This document shows, in pieces, positions 17,901-26,905 of a DNA stretch of 64,000 nucleotides. The notes under the pieces are model-generated. The model did not search any database and had not been told where the DNA came from. It worked only from the letters and a program-made list of their open reading frames with translations. Positions within the stretch are counted from its first letter, which is position 1. Every line of letters begins with the position of its first letter. The position numbers were made by a program, and so were the translations under genes. This DNA is from Streptomyces tagetis (lineage in GTDB: Bacteria; Actinomycetota; Actinomycetes; Streptomycetales; Streptomycetaceae). Where the stretch lies: assembly GCF_018069565.1 (NCBI RefSeq), contig NZ_JAGPNL010000008.1, positions 246,420-310,419 of the forward strand, in the 5' to 3' direction.

Positions 17901-18425
17901 CGTGGTCTCGACCAGCAGCGCGTCGGCGCCGCCCTCGACCAGTCCCTCGGCGTTGCGCTGGAAGGCGTCGCGCAGGGTGCGGTACGGGGCGTGGCCGAGG
18001 GTGGGCAGCTTGGTGCCGGGGCCGATGGAGCCGAGGACCCAGCGCGGGCGGCCGTCGCGGGCGGTGAACTCGTCGGCGACCTCGCGGGCGACGCGGGCGC
18101 CGGCCTCGGACAGCTCGTGGACGCGGTCGGCGATGTCGTACTCGCCGAGGGCGGAGTGGTTGGCGCCGAAGGTGTTGGTCTCCACGCAGTCCACGCCGGC
18201 CGCGAAGTACTCCTCGTGCACCGAGCGGACGATGTCCGGCCGGGTCAGGTTCAGTACCTCGTTGCACCCTTCGAGCTGCTGGAAGTCCTCCAGCGTCGGG
18301 TTCTGCGCCTGGAGCATGGTGCCCATCGCGCCGTCGGCCACCACCACGCGGGTGGCGAGCGCCTCGCGGAGGGCGGACACACGGGTCCGGATGTCGGCGG
18401 ACGGGGTGGACGGCGACGAGGCCAT
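14910..18425 (-). CDS. metH: Cobalamin-dependent methionine synthase
   Basis: MetH transfers a methyl group from methyltetrahydrofolate through cobalamin to homocysteine. The 1171 residues contain, in order, the homocysteine-binding barrel with zinc ligands (NCATG and GGCCGTTPEH, about 210-280), the pterin-binding barrel, the helical cap, the B12 domain with DVHDIGKN for His coordination (about 690), and the SAM-dependent activation domain (RFSLGYGACP). All modules are full length. The ATG at 18425 has AGGGAG 7 nt upstream and matches relatives. An in-frame GTG at 18509 sits 7 nt below a -10 and could give a 28-residue extension. Confidence 0.96.
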   Translation of the reverse strand: MASSPSTPSADIRTRVSALREALATRVVVADGAMGTMLQAQNPTLEDFQQLEGCNEVLNLTRPDIVRSVHEEYFAAGVDCVETNTFGANHSALGEYDIADRVHELSEAGARVAREVADEFTARDGRPRWVLGSIGPGTKLPTLGHAPYRTLRDAFQRNAEGLVEGGADALLVETTQDLLQTKAAVLGARRALETLGLDDLPLIVSVTVETTGTMLLGSEIGAALTALEPLGIDMIGLNCATGPAEMSEHLRYLARHSRIPLSCMPNAGLPVLGKDGAHYPLTAPELADAQETFVREYGLSLVGGCCGTTPEHLRQVVERVRDLTPAERDPRPEPGAASLYQTVPFRQDTSYLAIGERTNANGSKKFREAMLAGRWDDCVEMARDQIREGAHMLDLCVDYVGRDGVADMEELAGRFATASTLPIVLDSTEVDVLRAGLERLGGRAVINSVNYEDGDGPDSRFAKVARLAQEHGAALIALTIDEVGQARTAEKKVEIAERLIADLTGNWGIHEEDILIDCLTFTICTGQEESRGDGVATLEGIRELKRRHPKVQTTLGLSNISFGLNPAARILLNSVFLDECVKAGLDSAIVHASKILPIARFDEEQVTTALDLIHDRRREGYDPLQKLMQLFEGATAKSLKASKAEELAALPLDERLKRRIIDGERNGLEEDLETALTTRPALEIVNETLLDGMKVVGELFGSGQMQLPFVLQSAEVMKAAVAHLEPHMEKTDEDGKGTIVLATVRGDVHDIGKNLVDIILSNNGYNVVNLGIKQPVSAILEAADEHRADVIGMSGLLVKSTVIMKENLEELNQRGLAAKFPVILGGAALTRAYVEQDLYEIYDGEVRYARDAFEGLRLMDALIGIKRGVPGAKLPELRQRRVRAATVEIEERPEEGHVRSDVATDNPLPEPPFRGTRVIKGIQLKEYASWLDEGALFKGQWGLKQARTGEGPTYEELVETEGRPRLRGLLDRLQTDNLLEAAVVYGYFPCVSKDDDLIVLDDSGNERTRFTFPRQRRGRRLCLADFFRPEESGETDVVGFQIVTVGSRIGEETARMFEANAYRDYLELHGLSVQLAEALAEYWHARVRAELGFGGEDPAAMEDMFALKYRGARFSLGYGACPALEDRAKIADLLGPERIGVHLSEEFQLHPEQSTDAIVIHHPEAKYFNAR

Positions 18426-18515
18426 GAAGGGGCTCCCTAGAATGCGACGGCTGTCGGCTTTGCGCGGGCCCCGGCACCGCCCACAGGGGACGTCCGGGAC
18501 CAAACGCACGGCGCC

Positions 18516-18521
18516 AGCCTA
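18516..18521 (-). promoter_or_regulatory. -10 element upstream of metH
   Basis: TAGGCT on the minus strand ends 6 nt before an in-frame GTG at 18509 and about 90 bp before the assigned ATG. Transcription would start near 18509, giving an untranslated leader of about 84 nt or a leaderless longer protein. I see no B12-box, so no cobalamin riboswitch is supported. Confidence 0.5.
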
Positions 18522-18708
18522 GCCGGGACCGGCCGTGCGCGGGCCGGGGCGTCCACGAGACGGACGGGCGCGGCGGCCCGAATGCGCTCGGAGAGGTGAC
18601 GTCCGGGGGGCCGGGCGGCGGTGCCGGGCCGCCGTCGGGCCGACGGTCGCCCGGGGGTGGGACAGTGACCCGCCGACCATTGGCGGGAGGTCGGCATGGA
18701 CCGGTAGT

Positions 18709-18725
18709 GTTCGGCATTGCCGAAC
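18709..18725. promoter_or_regulatory. Candidate GylR operator at gylR
   Basis: GTTCGGCA-T-TGCCGAAC is a perfect 8-bp inverted repeat about one base, 75 bp upstream of the gylR start in the 374-bp metH/gylR divergent region. Its near copy lies ahead of glpF at 19949-19965. GylR is an IclR-family repressor of its own gene and of the glycerol operon, so this is the likely autoregulatory site. The rest of the divergent region shows only the metH promoter. Confidence 0.75.
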
Positions 18726-18799
18726 GATGTCAGCGGCGCCGTAGCGGCGGTCGGGGAGTACGCCGGGATCGGCGGTCGGAGAGACGGAGGCGTACGTCG

Positions 18800-19564
18800 A
18801 TGGCTCGGAACATCCAGTCGCTCGAACGGGCGGCGGCGATGCTGCGCCTGCTCGCGGGCGGTGAGCGCCGGCTCGGCCTGTCGGACATCGCCTCGTCGCT
18901 GGGCCTGGCCAAGGGCACGGCCCACGGCATCCTGCGCACGCTCCAGCACGAGGGCTTCGTCGAGCAGGACGAGGCGTCGGGGCGGTACCAACTGGGGGCC
19001 GAACTGCTGCGCCTGGGCACCACCTATCTCGACGTGCACGAGCTACGGGCCCGCGCCCTGGTATGGACGGACGACCTGGCCCGCTCCAGCGGCGAGAGCG
19101 TCCACCTCGGGGTACTGCACCAGGGCGGTGTCCTGGTGGTGCACCACGTCTTCCGCCCCGACGACAGCCGCCAGGTGCTGGAGATCGGAGCCATGCAGCC
19201 GCTGCACTCCACGGCACTCGGCAAGGTGCTCGCCGCCTACGACCCGGTCGCCCGCAGCCAGGCCCTGGAGGGCGAGCGGAAGGCGCTCACGGACCGCACG
19301 GTGTACGACGCGGAGGGGTTCGAGCACGTCCTGGACCTCACCCGCGCGCGGGGGTACGCGGCCGACGTCGAGGAGACCTGGGAGGGCGTCGCGGCCATCG
19401 CCGCCCCCATCCACGACCGGCGCCGGATGCCGGTCGGCGCGGTCGGGGTCACCGGCGCGGTGGAGCGGCTGTGCCGGGGCGGGGAACTGCGGCCGGAACT
19501 GATCGCGGCGGTGCGGGACTGCGCCCGCGCGGTCTCCCGGGACCTGGGCGCGGGGCGGTTCTGA
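18800..19564 (+). CDS. gylR: IclR-family regulator of glycerol catabolism
   Basis: GylR represses the glycerol operon and itself, and is relieved by glycerol-3-phosphate (known for S. coelicolor). The 254 residues have an N-terminal winged helix (LGLSDIASSLGLAKGTAHGI, about 28-47) and the IclR effector domain with HSTALGKVLAA and the C-terminal GAVGVTGAVERL. The ATG at 18800 follows GGAGG at 10 nt; a longer frame back to 18596 lacks support. It is divergent from metH and directly upstream of glpF in the same direction, separated by 530 bp. Confidence 0.95.
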   Translation: MARNIQSLERAAAMLRLLAGGERRLGLSDIASSLGLAKGTAHGILRTLQHEGFVEQDEASGRYQLGAELLRLGTTYLDVHELRARALVWTDDLARSSGESVHLGVLHQGGVLVVHHVFRPDDSRQVLEIGAMQPLHSTALGKVLAAYDPVARSQALEGERKALTDRTVYDAEGFEHVLDLTRARGYAADVEETWEGVAAIAAPIHDRRRMPVGAVGVTGAVERLCRGGELRPELIAAVRDCARAVSRDLGAGRF

Positions 19565-19570
19565 GGGCCG

Positions 19571-19672
19571 GGCCCGCCGTGGCCCGCCGCGATCTGCTGC
19601 GATCTGCCGGGGCCCGCCGTGACCTGCCGTGACCTGCCGTGACCTGCCGTAAGCCGTCGTGACCTGCCGTAG
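19571..19672. repeat. Decamer tandem repeats after gylR
   Basis: Imperfect 10-bp units (GACCTGCCGT and variants such as GATCTGCCGG) are repeated head to tail; four units are identical between 19621 and 19670. The array starts just after the gylR stop, in the 530-bp non-coding gap before glpF. No function is evident. Confidence 0.7.
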
Positions 19673-19948
19673 GCCGGCCGGGAGGCCGCCCCGGCGCGCG
19701 CCCGAGGCCGCGCAGAGCACCCCCGCCCGACACGCCCGAGCCCGCCCGGCGTACCCCCGAGCCCGCCCACCGCACCTCCGGGCCCACCCGCCGCGCACCT
19801 GACCCGCCCGGCCCTGCACGGCCGTACCGGGCGGTTTCCGCCTGCCCTCTTCCCGGGGATTGATAAAAGGCGGCGATCAATCGGGTTCACGTTTCCGATA
19901 ACGGAACCCTTGACGCATGACGGACGCCAAGCAAGACTCCCGTCCATC

Positions 19949-19965
19949 GGTCGGCATTGTCGAAC
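19949..19965. promoter_or_regulatory. Candidate GylR operator at the glycerol operon
   Basis: The 17-mer here (core TCGGCATTGTCGAAC) matches the palindrome at 18709-18725 in 15 of 17 positions. It lies 130 bp upstream of glpF and just before a TAGAGT -10-like hexamer at 19985-19990, a position suited to repression. A second, weaker inverted repeat TTCCG/CGGAA is at 19893-19906. Confidence 0.7.
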
Positions 19966-20094
19966 ACCTTCCGGATATACGCGTTAGAGTGTGGCAACGC
20001 CAAGGGCCGCCATCGCTCTCACACCGAGGGCGCCGGAACACCCGGAGGGACCCGGGATTCGGCTTCCCCTGGACGAAGGACAAAGGAGTCGCGG

Positions 20095-20889
20095 GTGTCC
20101 AGCTCCGACATCTTCATCGGCGAGACCATAGGGACCGCCATACTGATCCTGCTGGGCGGCGGCGTGTGTGCCGCCGTCACGCTCAAAGCGTCCAAATCCC
20201 GCAACGCCGGCTGGCTCGCCATCGCCTTCGGGTGGGGTTTCGCCGTGATGACGGCCGTCTACATAGCGGCCCCGCTCTCCGGCGCCCACCTCAACCCCGC
20301 CGTCACCGTCGGCATCGCGCTCAAGGACGGGCGGTGGACCGACGTCCCCGTCTACCTCGCCGGCCAGTTCCTCGGCGCGATGATCGGCGCGGCCCTGGTC
20401 TGGGCCGCCTACTACGGACAGTTCCACGCCCACCTCACCGACCGCGAGATCGTCGGCGGTCCGGGCGCGCGGAAGACCTCCGCCAAGGCCGTCGAGGCGC
20501 GGGAGACGGGGGCCGGTCCGGTCCTCGGCATCTTCTCCACCGGCCCCGAGGTCCGCAACGCGGCGCAGAACCTCACCACGGAGATCATCGGCACCTTCGT
20601 CCTGCTGCTCGCCGTCCTCACCCAGGGCCTGAACGACGAGGGCAACGGCCTCGGCACCCTGGGCGGCCTGATCACCGCGCTGGTGGTCGTCTCGATCGGC
20701 CTCTCGCTCGGCGGACCGACCGGGTACGCGATCAACCCGGCCCGCGACCTCGGACCGCGCGTCGTGCACGCCCTGCTGCCGCTGCCCAACAAAGGCGGCT
20801 CCGACTGGACCTACGCCTGGGTGCCGGTCGTCGGCCCGCTGATCGGCGGCGCCGCCGCGGCGGGCGTCTACAACATGGCGTTCGCCTAG
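20095..20889 (+). CDS. glpF: Glycerol facilitator (MIP/aquaporin family)
   Basis: This membrane channel lets glycerol enter the cell. It has 264 residues and six membrane segments, with two pore motifs: HLNPAVTV (first NPA) and [10 protein letters not shown] (second, with the Asp typical of glyceroporins rather than water channels). The GTG at 20095 has AAAGGAG 7 nt upstream; an open frame extends 46 codons upstream without support. It is the first gene of the operon glpF-glpK-glpD (gylCAB of S. coelicolor) and is followed by glpK after 129 bp. Confidence 0.94.
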   Translation: MSSSDIFIGETIGTAILILLGGGVCAAVTLKASKSRNAGWLAIAFGWGFAVMTAVYIAAPLSGAHLNPAVTVGIALKDGRWTDVPVYLAGQFLGAMIGAALVWAAYYGQFHAHLTDREIVGGPGARKTSAKAVEARETGAGPVLGIFSTGPEVRNAAQNLTTEIIGTFVLLLAVLTQGLNDEGNGLGTLGGLITALVVVSIGLSLGGPTGYAINPARDLGPRVVHALLPLPNKGGSDWTYAWVPVVGPLIGGAAAAGVYNMAFA

Positions 20890-21018
20890 GCGCACGGCCG
20901 CCCCGGCCCGGCCCCACGGCCACACGGCCCCCGGCCACCCGGCCCGGCCGCACGGCACCCGCCGTACCCGCCGTACCCGCCGGTTAGCCCACCGACCCCG
21001 AGACCTCAGGAGCACACA

Positions 21019-22575
21019 GTGACCGACGACCACTCCGCCAAGATCGCCTCGCACGGCCACGGGCCCTTCATCGCCGCGATCGACCAGGGCACGACGTCCT
21101 CCCGGTGCATCGTCTTCGACCGGGACGGCCGCATCGTCGCCGTCGACCAGAAGGAGCACGAGCAGATCTTCCCGCGTCCCGGCTGGGTCGAGCACGACGC
21201 CACCGAGATATGGACCAACGTGCAGGAGGTCGTCGCCGGAGCGGTCGGGAAGGCCGGCCTCACCCGCGCCGACATCGCGGCGATCGGCATCACCAACCAG
21301 CGCGAGACCACGCTGATCTGGGACCGCACCACCGGCGAACCGGTGCACAACGCCATCGTCTGGCAGGACACCCGCACCGACGCCCTCTGCCGGGAGCTGG
21401 GCCGCAACGTCGGCCAGGACCGCTTCCGCCGCGAGACCGGGCTCCCCCTCGCCTCCTACTTCGCCGGCCCCAAGGCCCGCTGGCTCCTCGACAACGTGGA
21501 CGGCCTGCGCGAACGCGCCGCCCGCGGGGACCTGCTCTTCGGCACCATGGACTCCTGGGTCATCTGGAACCTGACCGGCGGCATCGACGGCGGCCGGCAC
21601 GTCACCGACGTCACCAACGCCTCGCGCACCATGTTCATGAACCTCCACACCATGGAGTGGGACGACAAGATCTGCGAGTCCATCGGCGTGCCCCGCCGGA
21701 TGCTCCCGGAGATCCGCTCCTCCGCGGAGGTCTACGGCGAGATCAAGGGCGGCGTACTCGGCGAACTGCTCGGCGGCATCCCCGTCGCCTCCGCGCTCGG
21801 CGACCAGCAGGCGGCCCTCTTCGGGCAGACCTGCTTCGCCGAGGGCGAGACCAAGTCGACGTACGGCACCGGCACCTTCATGGTGATGAACACCGGCTCC
21901 AAGATCATCAACTCCTACAGCGGGCTGCTGACCACCGTCGGCTACCGCATCGGCGAGGCCGATCCGGTCTACGCCCTGGAGGGCTCGATCGCCGTCACCG
22001 GTTCGCTGGTGCAGTGGATGCGCGACCAGATGGGCCTGATCTCCACCGCCGCCGAGATCGAGACCCTCGCCCTGTCGGTCGAGGACAACGGCGGCGCCTA
22101 CTTCGTGCCCGCCTTCTCCGGCCTGTTCGCCCCCTACTGGCGCTCCGACGCCCGCGGGGTGATCGCCGGACTGACCCGGTACGTCACCAAGGCGCACCTC
22201 GCGCGCGCCGTGCTGGAGGCGACCGCCTGGCAGACCCGGGAGATCGCCGACGCGATGACCAAGGACTCCGGCGTCGAGCTGGCCGCCCTCAAGGTCGACG
22301 GCGGCATGACCTCCAACAACCTGCTGATGCAGACCCTCGCCGACTTCCTGGACGCGCCCGTGGTGCGCCCGATGGTCGCCGAGACCACCTGCCTCGGCGC
22401 CGCCTACGCCGCCGGCCTGGCCGTCGGCTTCTGGAACGGCACCGACGACCTGCGCGCCAACTGGCGGCGGGCCGCCGAATGGACCCCCCGCATGGACGCG
22501 GAGACCCGCGACCGTGAGTACAAGAGCTGGCTCAAGGCCGTCGAACGGACCATGGGCTGGCTCGACGAGAGCTGA
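21019..22575 (+). CDS. glpK: Glycerol kinase
   Basis: This enzyme phosphorylates glycerol to sn-glycerol-3-phosphate with ATP, trapping it in the cell. The 518 residues are a full-length FGGY kinase: the N-terminal phosphate-binding loop [11 protein letters not shown], the substrate residues in [12 protein letters not shown], and the C-terminal ATP site [14 protein letters not shown]. The GTG start has CAGGAG upstream. It is the second gene of the glycerol operon. S. coelicolor has more than one kinase gene; this one, in the gyl operon, is the catabolic enzyme. Confidence 0.96.
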   Translation: MTDDHSAKIASHGHGPFIAAIDQGTTSSRCIVFDRDGRIVAVDQKEHEQIFPRPGWVEHDATEIWTNVQEVVAGAVGKAGLTRADIAAIGITNQRETTLIWDRTTGEPVHNAIVWQDTRTDALCRELGRNVGQDRFRRETGLPLASYFAGPKARWLLDNVDGLRERAARGDLLFGTMDSWVIWNLTGGIDGGRHVTDVTNASRTMFMNLHTMEWDDKICESIGVPRRMLPEIRSSAEVYGEIKGGVLGELLGGIPVASALGDQQAALFGQTCFAEGETKSTYGTGTFMVMNTGSKIINSYSGLLTTVGYRIGEADPVYALEGSIAVTGSLVQWMRDQMGLISTAAEIETLALSVEDNGGAYFVPAFSGLFAPYWRSDARGVIAGLTRYVTKAHLARAVLEATAWQTREIADAMTKDSGVELAALKVDGGMTSNNLLMQTLADFLDAPVVRPMVAETTCLGAAYAAGLAVGFWNGTDDLRANWRRAAEWTPRMDAETRDREYKSWLKAVERTMGWLDES

Positions 22576-22707
22576 CGCGCGCCGACGACGCCGACGTGCC
22601 GGCGGCGGTCCCCCGGGACCGGCGCCGGCCGCCCCACGGGTGACGGGGGTCCCGCCCCGCCCCGGCGCCGCCGCAGACCGCCGGCCGAGAAGGAGCAAGA
22701 GGAAGCG

Positions 22708-24324
22708 ATGACCACACAGTCCACCCTCCAGTCCGCCCCCGCCCTGGGAACCCGCCTGCTCGCCGGCCCCAACCCGAGCCGCGCCGAGACCCGCGAGCTG
22801 CTCTCCCGGGCCTCCTACGACCTCCTCGTGATCGGCGGCGGCATCCTCGGCCTGTCCACCGCCTGGCACGCCGCGCAGTCCGGGCTCCGGGTGGCCGTGG
22901 TGGACGCCGGCGACTTCGCCGGAGCCACCTCCTCCGCCTCCTCCAAACTCCTCCACGGCGGGCTGCGCTACCTCCAGACCGGCGCCGTGCGGCTGGTGGC
23001 GGAGAACCACTTCGAACGCCGCGCCGTCTCCCGCCGCGTCGCCCCGCACCTGGCCCGCCCGCTCACCTTCTACCTCCCGGTCTACGAGGGCGGCCCGCAC
23101 GGCGCGGCCAAGCTGGGGGCCGGCGTCTTCGCGTACTCGGCGCTCTCCGCCTTCGGCGACGGCGTCGGCCACCTGCTCTCCCCCGCCCGCGCCGCGCGGG
23201 ACGTGCCGGAGCTGCGCACCGAGAACCTCAAGGCGGTGGCGGTCTACGGCGACGACCAGATGAACGACGCCCGCATGGCCCTGATGACGGTCCGGGCGGC
23301 CGTCGAGGCGGGCGCGGTGGTCCTCAACCACGCCGAGGTCACCGGGCTGCGCTTCACCCGGGGCCGGGTGACCGGCGCCGAGCTGACCGACCGGCTCTCC
23401 GGCGACGCGTTCGGCGTCGACGCCCGGCTGGTGCTCAACGCCACCGGCCCCTGGGTCGACCACCTGCGCCGCATGGAGGACCCCGGGGCGGCGCCCTCGA
23501 TCCGCCTGTCCAAGGGCGCGCACCTCGTCCTGCGGCGCACCTCGCCGTGGCGGGCGGCCCTGGCCACCCCGATCGACAAGTACCGGATCACCTTCGCCCT
23601 CCCCTGGGAGGACATGCTGCTGCTCGGCACGACCGACGAGGAGTACGAGGGCGACCCGGGGGACGTCGCGGCCACCGAGAAGGACATCGCCCAGATCCTC
23701 GACGAGGCCGCCTTCTCCGTCCGCGACCAGCAGCTCGACCGGGACCTGATCACCTACGCGTTCGCGGGGCTGCGGGTGCTGCCCGGCGGGCCCGGCGACA
23801 CCGCGAAGGCCCGGCGCGAGACGGTGGTCACCGAGGGCCGCGGCGGCATGCTCTCCGTCGCCGGCGGCAAGTGGACCACCTTCCGCCACATCGGCCGCAC
23901 GGTGGTGCGGACCCTCCAGACGCTGCCGGGCGGACCGCTGGGCGACGCCTTCGCACCGGTCTCCGCGCTGCCGAGGAAGCTGCCCCTGCCCGGCGTCGCC
24001 AACCCGCACGCGGTCGCCCACCGGCTGCTCACCGACCACCCGGCGTCCGGCCCCCGTATGGCCGCCGACACCGCCCGGCACCTGGCCACGCACTACGGCT
24101 CGCTCGCGTTCGACGTGGCCCGGCTGGCCAACGCGGACCCCGCGCTCGCCGAGCGCGTCCACCCCGACGCGCCGGAGATCTGGGCGCAGGTGGTGTGGGC
24201 CCGGGACCACGAGTGGGCCGCGACACCGGAGGACGTGCTGCGCCGGAGGACCACGCTGACGGTCCGCGGAGTGGCCACGGAGGACGTGCGCGCGAAGGTG
24301 CGGGACCTGCTCGGCCGGAGGTGA
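22708..24324 (+). CDS. glpD: Aerobic glycerol-3-phosphate dehydrogenase (FAD)
   Basis: This flavoenzyme oxidises glycerol-3-phosphate to dihydroxyacetone phosphate and passes electrons to quinone at the membrane. The 538 residues show the FAD-binding GGGILGLSTAWHAAQSGL (about 38-55), the family signature ASSKLLHGGLRYL and a C-terminal helical domain. The ATG follows AAGGAGCAAGAGG. It is the last gene of the glycerol operon, 132 bp after glpK, and is followed by a GC-rich hairpin. Confidence 0.95.
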   Translation: MTTQSTLQSAPALGTRLLAGPNPSRAETRELLSRASYDLLVIGGGILGLSTAWHAAQSGLRVAVVDAGDFAGATSSASSKLLHGGLRYLQTGAVRLVAENHFERRAVSRRVAPHLARPLTFYLPVYEGGPHGAAKLGAGVFAYSALSAFGDGVGHLLSPARAARDVPELRTENLKAVAVYGDDQMNDARMALMTVRAAVEAGAVVLNHAEVTGLRFTRGRVTGAELTDRLSGDAFGVDARLVLNATGPWVDHLRRMEDPGAAPSIRLSKGAHLVLRRTSPWRAALATPIDKYRITFALPWEDMLLLGTTDEEYEGDPGDVAATEKDIAQILDEAAFSVRDQQLDRDLITYAFAGLRVLPGGPGDTAKARRETVVTEGRGGMLSVAGGKWTTFRHIGRTVVRTLQTLPGGPLGDAFAPVSALPRKLPLPGVANPHAVAHRLLTDHPASGPRMAADTARHLATHYGSLAFDVARLANADPALAERVHPDAPEIWAQVVWARDHEWAATPEDVLRRRTTLTVRGVATEDVRAKVRDLLGRR

Positions 24325-24327
24325 CGC

Positions 24328-24348
24328 GGGGCCCCCGCCGCGGGCCCC
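24328..24348 (+). terminator. Short GC hairpin after glpD
   Basis: GGGGCCC and GGGCCCC (7 bp) flank a 7-nt loop directly after the glpD stop. It is a plausible end of the glycerol operon but is shorter than the other terminators in the window. Confidence 0.4.
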
Positions 24349-24492
24349 CGCCCGCCCCGCCGCACGGGGTGTCCGGGCCCCCCGATCGGGGCAGTGATCC
24401 GGTCACCGCCCCGTGCAAGGGGGCTGCGGGCGGCCCCTCGTGACGCCGTAAGGTTGGGGGGTACGCGAGGGCTCGTCGGAAGGAGGCGCTGG

Positions 24493-25482
24493 GTGATCGA
24501 GCTCGAGGGGGTTCCCGAGCTGATCGACCCGGTCATGGTGGCCGCGTTCGAAGGCTGGAACGATGCCGGTGACGCCGCTTCCACCGCGGTCGCGCACCTG
24601 GAGCGGGAGTGGAAGGGCGAGGTGTTCGCGGCGCTGGACGCCGAGGACTACTACGACTTCCAGGTCAACCGTCCCACGGTCTTCATGGAGGGCGGCGTCC
24701 GCAAGATCACCTGGCCGACGACCCGGCTCTCCGTGGTCCGCGTCGGCGGCGACACACCGCGCGACCTGGTGCTGGTCCGGGGGATCGAGCCGTCCATGCG
24801 CTGGCGCTCGTTCTGCAACGAACTGCTCGGCTTCGCCCACGAGCTGGGCGTCGAGCTGGTGGTGGTGCTCGGCGCGCTGCTGGGCGACACCCCGCACACC
24901 CGCCCGGTGCCGATCAGCGGGACCACGTCGGACGCCACGCTGGCCGGCCGCATGGACCTGGAGGAGACCAAGTACGAGGGCCCGACGGGCATCGTCGGCA
25001 TCCTCCAGGAGGCGTGCACCCACGCCGGGGTGCCGGCCGTGTCACTGTGGGCGGCGGTGCCGCACTACGTCTCGCAGCCGCCCAACCCGAAGGCGACCCT
25101 GGCCCTGCTGAACCGGCTGGAGGACCTGATCGACGTCCGCATCCCGCTGGGCGACCTGCCCGAGGACGCGCGCGCCTGGCAGGTCGGCGTGGACCAGCTC
25201 GCCGCCGAGGACACCGAGGTCGCCGAGTACGTCCAGTCGCTGGAGGAGGCCCGGGACACCGCGGAGCTGCCGGAGGCGTCGGGCGAGGCGATCGCCCGCG
25301 AGTTCGAGCGGTACCTGCGGCGCCGGGACGGCTCGGGGCCGGGCGCCGGCCCTCACGCCACCGCGGACGGGAGCGAGGGCCTGCCGGGCACCCCGTACCT
25401 GAAGGACAATCCGAGCGGCCGGACGCGTCCGCCGAAACCGCCGAAGGCGGGCGGGGACGACGAGGACTCCGCCGAGGACTGA
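24493..25482 (+). CDS. PAC2-family protein
   Basis: This 329-residue protein belongs to the PAC2 family, which is related to eukaryotic proteasome assembly chaperone 2 and common in actinobacteria; its bacterial role is not established. The PAC2 domain spans about residues 1-240, starting IELEGVPELIDPVMVAAFEGWNDAGDAA (split here over a strand and helix) with ALLGDTPHTRPV in the middle. The C-terminal 70 residues are a charged, disordered tail. The GTG at 24493 has GGAAGGAGG. It converges on mshC across a strong terminator. Confidence 0.85.
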   Translation: MIELEGVPELIDPVMVAAFEGWNDAGDAASTAVAHLEREWKGEVFAALDAEDYYDFQVNRPTVFMEGGVRKITWPTTRLSVVRVGGDTPRDLVLVRGIEPSMRWRSFCNELLGFAHELGVELVVVLGALLGDTPHTRPVPISGTTSDATLAGRMDLEETKYEGPTGIVGILQEACTHAGVPAVSLWAAVPHYVSQPPNPKATLALLNRLEDLIDVRIPLGDLPEDARAWQVGVDQLAAEDTEVAEYVQSLEEARDTAELPEASGEAIAREFERYLRRRDGSGPGAGPHATADGSEGLPGTPYLKDNPSGRTRPPKPPKAGGDDEDSAED

Positions 25483-25505
25483 CCGCACCGGACAGAGGGA
25501 CACAG

Positions 25506-25548
25506 ACGGACGGGGGGCGCTTCCCGCGAGGAAGCGCCCCCCGTCCGT
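25506..25548. terminator. Convergent terminator PAC2 / mshC
   Basis: A perfect 19-bp stem (25506-25524 with 25530-25548) has a 5-nt loop (CGCGA). It lies between the two converging stops and should act on both genes. Confidence 0.9.
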
Positions 25549-25564
25549 CGTACGCGAGACCCCG

Positions 25565-26794
25565 TCAGAGCGCCACGCCGAGCAGCGCGTCCACGGCCCG
25601 GGAGACGACACCGGGCGCCCCGGCGTCCGTGCCGCCCTCGTCCTGCTGGCGGGCGACCCAGCGGTCGACCGCGTCGAGCGCGGCCGGCGAGTCCAGGTCG
25701 TGGGCGAGGGCCGCGCGGATCTCCTCGACCAGCGCCTCGGCCGGCGGTCCGTCGGGCCGGGAGACGGCGGCCCGCCAGCGCTCCAGCCGGTCCTGGGCGT
25801 CCCGCAGCACCTGGTCGGTCCACTCCCAGTCCGACCGGTAGTGGTGGGCGAGGAGCGCGAGCCGGATGGCCGCCGGGTCGACGCCGTCACGCCGGAGCGT
25901 GGAGACGAAGACCAGGTTGCCTTTGGACTTGGACATCTTCTCGCCGTGCAGAGCGACCATCCCGGCGTGGACGTACGCCTTGGCCATCGGGAACTCGCCG
26001 GTGAGCACCTGGGCATGCGAGGCGCCCATCTCGTGGTGCGGGAAGGCCAGGTCGGAGCCGCCGCCCTGGACGTCGAAGCCCATGCCGAGGTGGTCGAGGG
26101 CGATGGCCACGCACTCGATGTGCCAGCCCGGCCGGCCGGGGCCGAGGGAGCGGCCGTCCCAGCACGGTTCGCCGTCGCGGGCGCTCATCCACAGCAGCGG
26201 GTCGAGCGGGTTCTTCTTGCCCGGCCGGTCGGGGTCGCCGCCCCGCTCGGCGGAGAGCAGCCGCATGGCGGCGGCGTCGAGGCCGGAGACGGCACCGAAG
26301 TGCGGGTCGGAGTCGACGGAGAAGTACACGTCCCCGTCCAGGTCGTAGGCGGCGCCCGCGTCCCGCAGCCGCTCGACGAGCGGGACGATCCCGGGTATGG
26401 CCTCCACGGCGCCTATGTAGTGCCGCGGCGGCAGCATCCGCAGCGCCGTCATGTCCTCGCGGAAGAGCGCCGTCTCCCGCTCGGCGAGCTCGGCCCAGTC
26501 GAGACCGTCGCGCTCGGCCCGCTCCAGCAGCGGGTCGTCGACGTCGGTGACGTTCTGCACGTAGTGGACCTGCCGCTTGGTGTCGAGCCACACGCGCTGC
26601 ACGAGGTCGAACGCGTTGTAGGTCGCCGCGTGTCCCATGTGCGTGGCGTCGTAGGGCGTGATGCCGCAGACGTAGATTCGGGCGACGGGGCCGGGGGCGA
26701 GGGTGACCAGCGCCCCCGTCGCGGTGTCGTGGATCTCCAGGTCGCGGCCCTGACCGGGCAGGGCGGGGACCTCGGAAGCGGGCCAGGCATGCAT
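25565..26794 (-). CDS. mshC: Mycothiol ligase MshC
   Basis: MshC joins cysteine to glucosaminyl-inositol (ATP-dependent), the third enzymatic step of mycothiol synthesis. The 409 residues resemble class I cysteinyl-tRNA synthetase without the anticodon domain: zinc-binding Cys43 in [13 protein letters not shown] (about 53-56, HIGH motif), GWHIEC with another zinc ligand, and [10 protein letters not shown] (KMSKS motif). There is no ribosome site, and a TACGCT hexamer about 6 nt upstream suggests leaderless translation. It is the last gene of a four-gene minus-strand cluster that recurs in actinobacteria. Confidence 0.95.
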   Translation of the reverse strand: MHAWPASEVPALPGQGRDLEIHDTATGALVTLAPGPVARIYVCGITPYDATHMGHAATYNAFDLVQRVWLDTKRQVHYVQNVTDVDDPLLERAERDGLDWAELAERETALFREDMTALRMLPPRHYIGAVEAIPGIVPLVERLRDAGAAYDLDGDVYFSVDSDPHFGAVSGLDAAAMRLLSAERGGDPDRPGKKNPLDPLLWMSARDGEPCWDGRSLGPGRPGWHIECVAIALDHLGMGFDVQGGGSDLAFPHHEMGASHAQVLTGEFPMAKAYVHAGMVALHGEKMSKSKGNLVFVSTLRRDGVDPAAIRLALLAHHYRSDWEWTDQVLRDAQDRLERWRAAVSRPDGPPAEALVEEIRAALAHDLDSPAALDAVDRWVARQQDEGGTDAGAPGVVSRAVDALLGVAL

Positions 26795-26905
26795 GTCATG
26801 AGCGTAACCGGACGGATGTTCCGTACACGAACCGGACCGGGCCGGTTGGCCGGTCCGGCACTCTTGCGTCTCGGCCGCCGGTGTGCTGTACCCGTCCCGG
26901 GGCCG

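Noticed and set aside
14068-18717. A 1549-codon minus-strand open frame covering metH and the HAD gene
   Set aside because: It is a GC-skew shadow: only its last 233 codons are real (the HAD phosphatase). Over metH its translation is Arg/Pro/Gly-rich without family features, while the other frame encodes complete MetH.
18426-18799. Cobalamin or SAM riboswitch upstream of metH
   Set aside because: No B12-box or other conserved riboswitch core was found in the roughly 84-nt leader, which is also too short for a B12 riboswitch.
19984-24210. A 1408-codon minus-strand open frame antisense to the glycerol operon
   Set aside because: glpF, glpK and glpD are unmistakable on the plus strand; the antisense frame exists because of extreme third-position GC.
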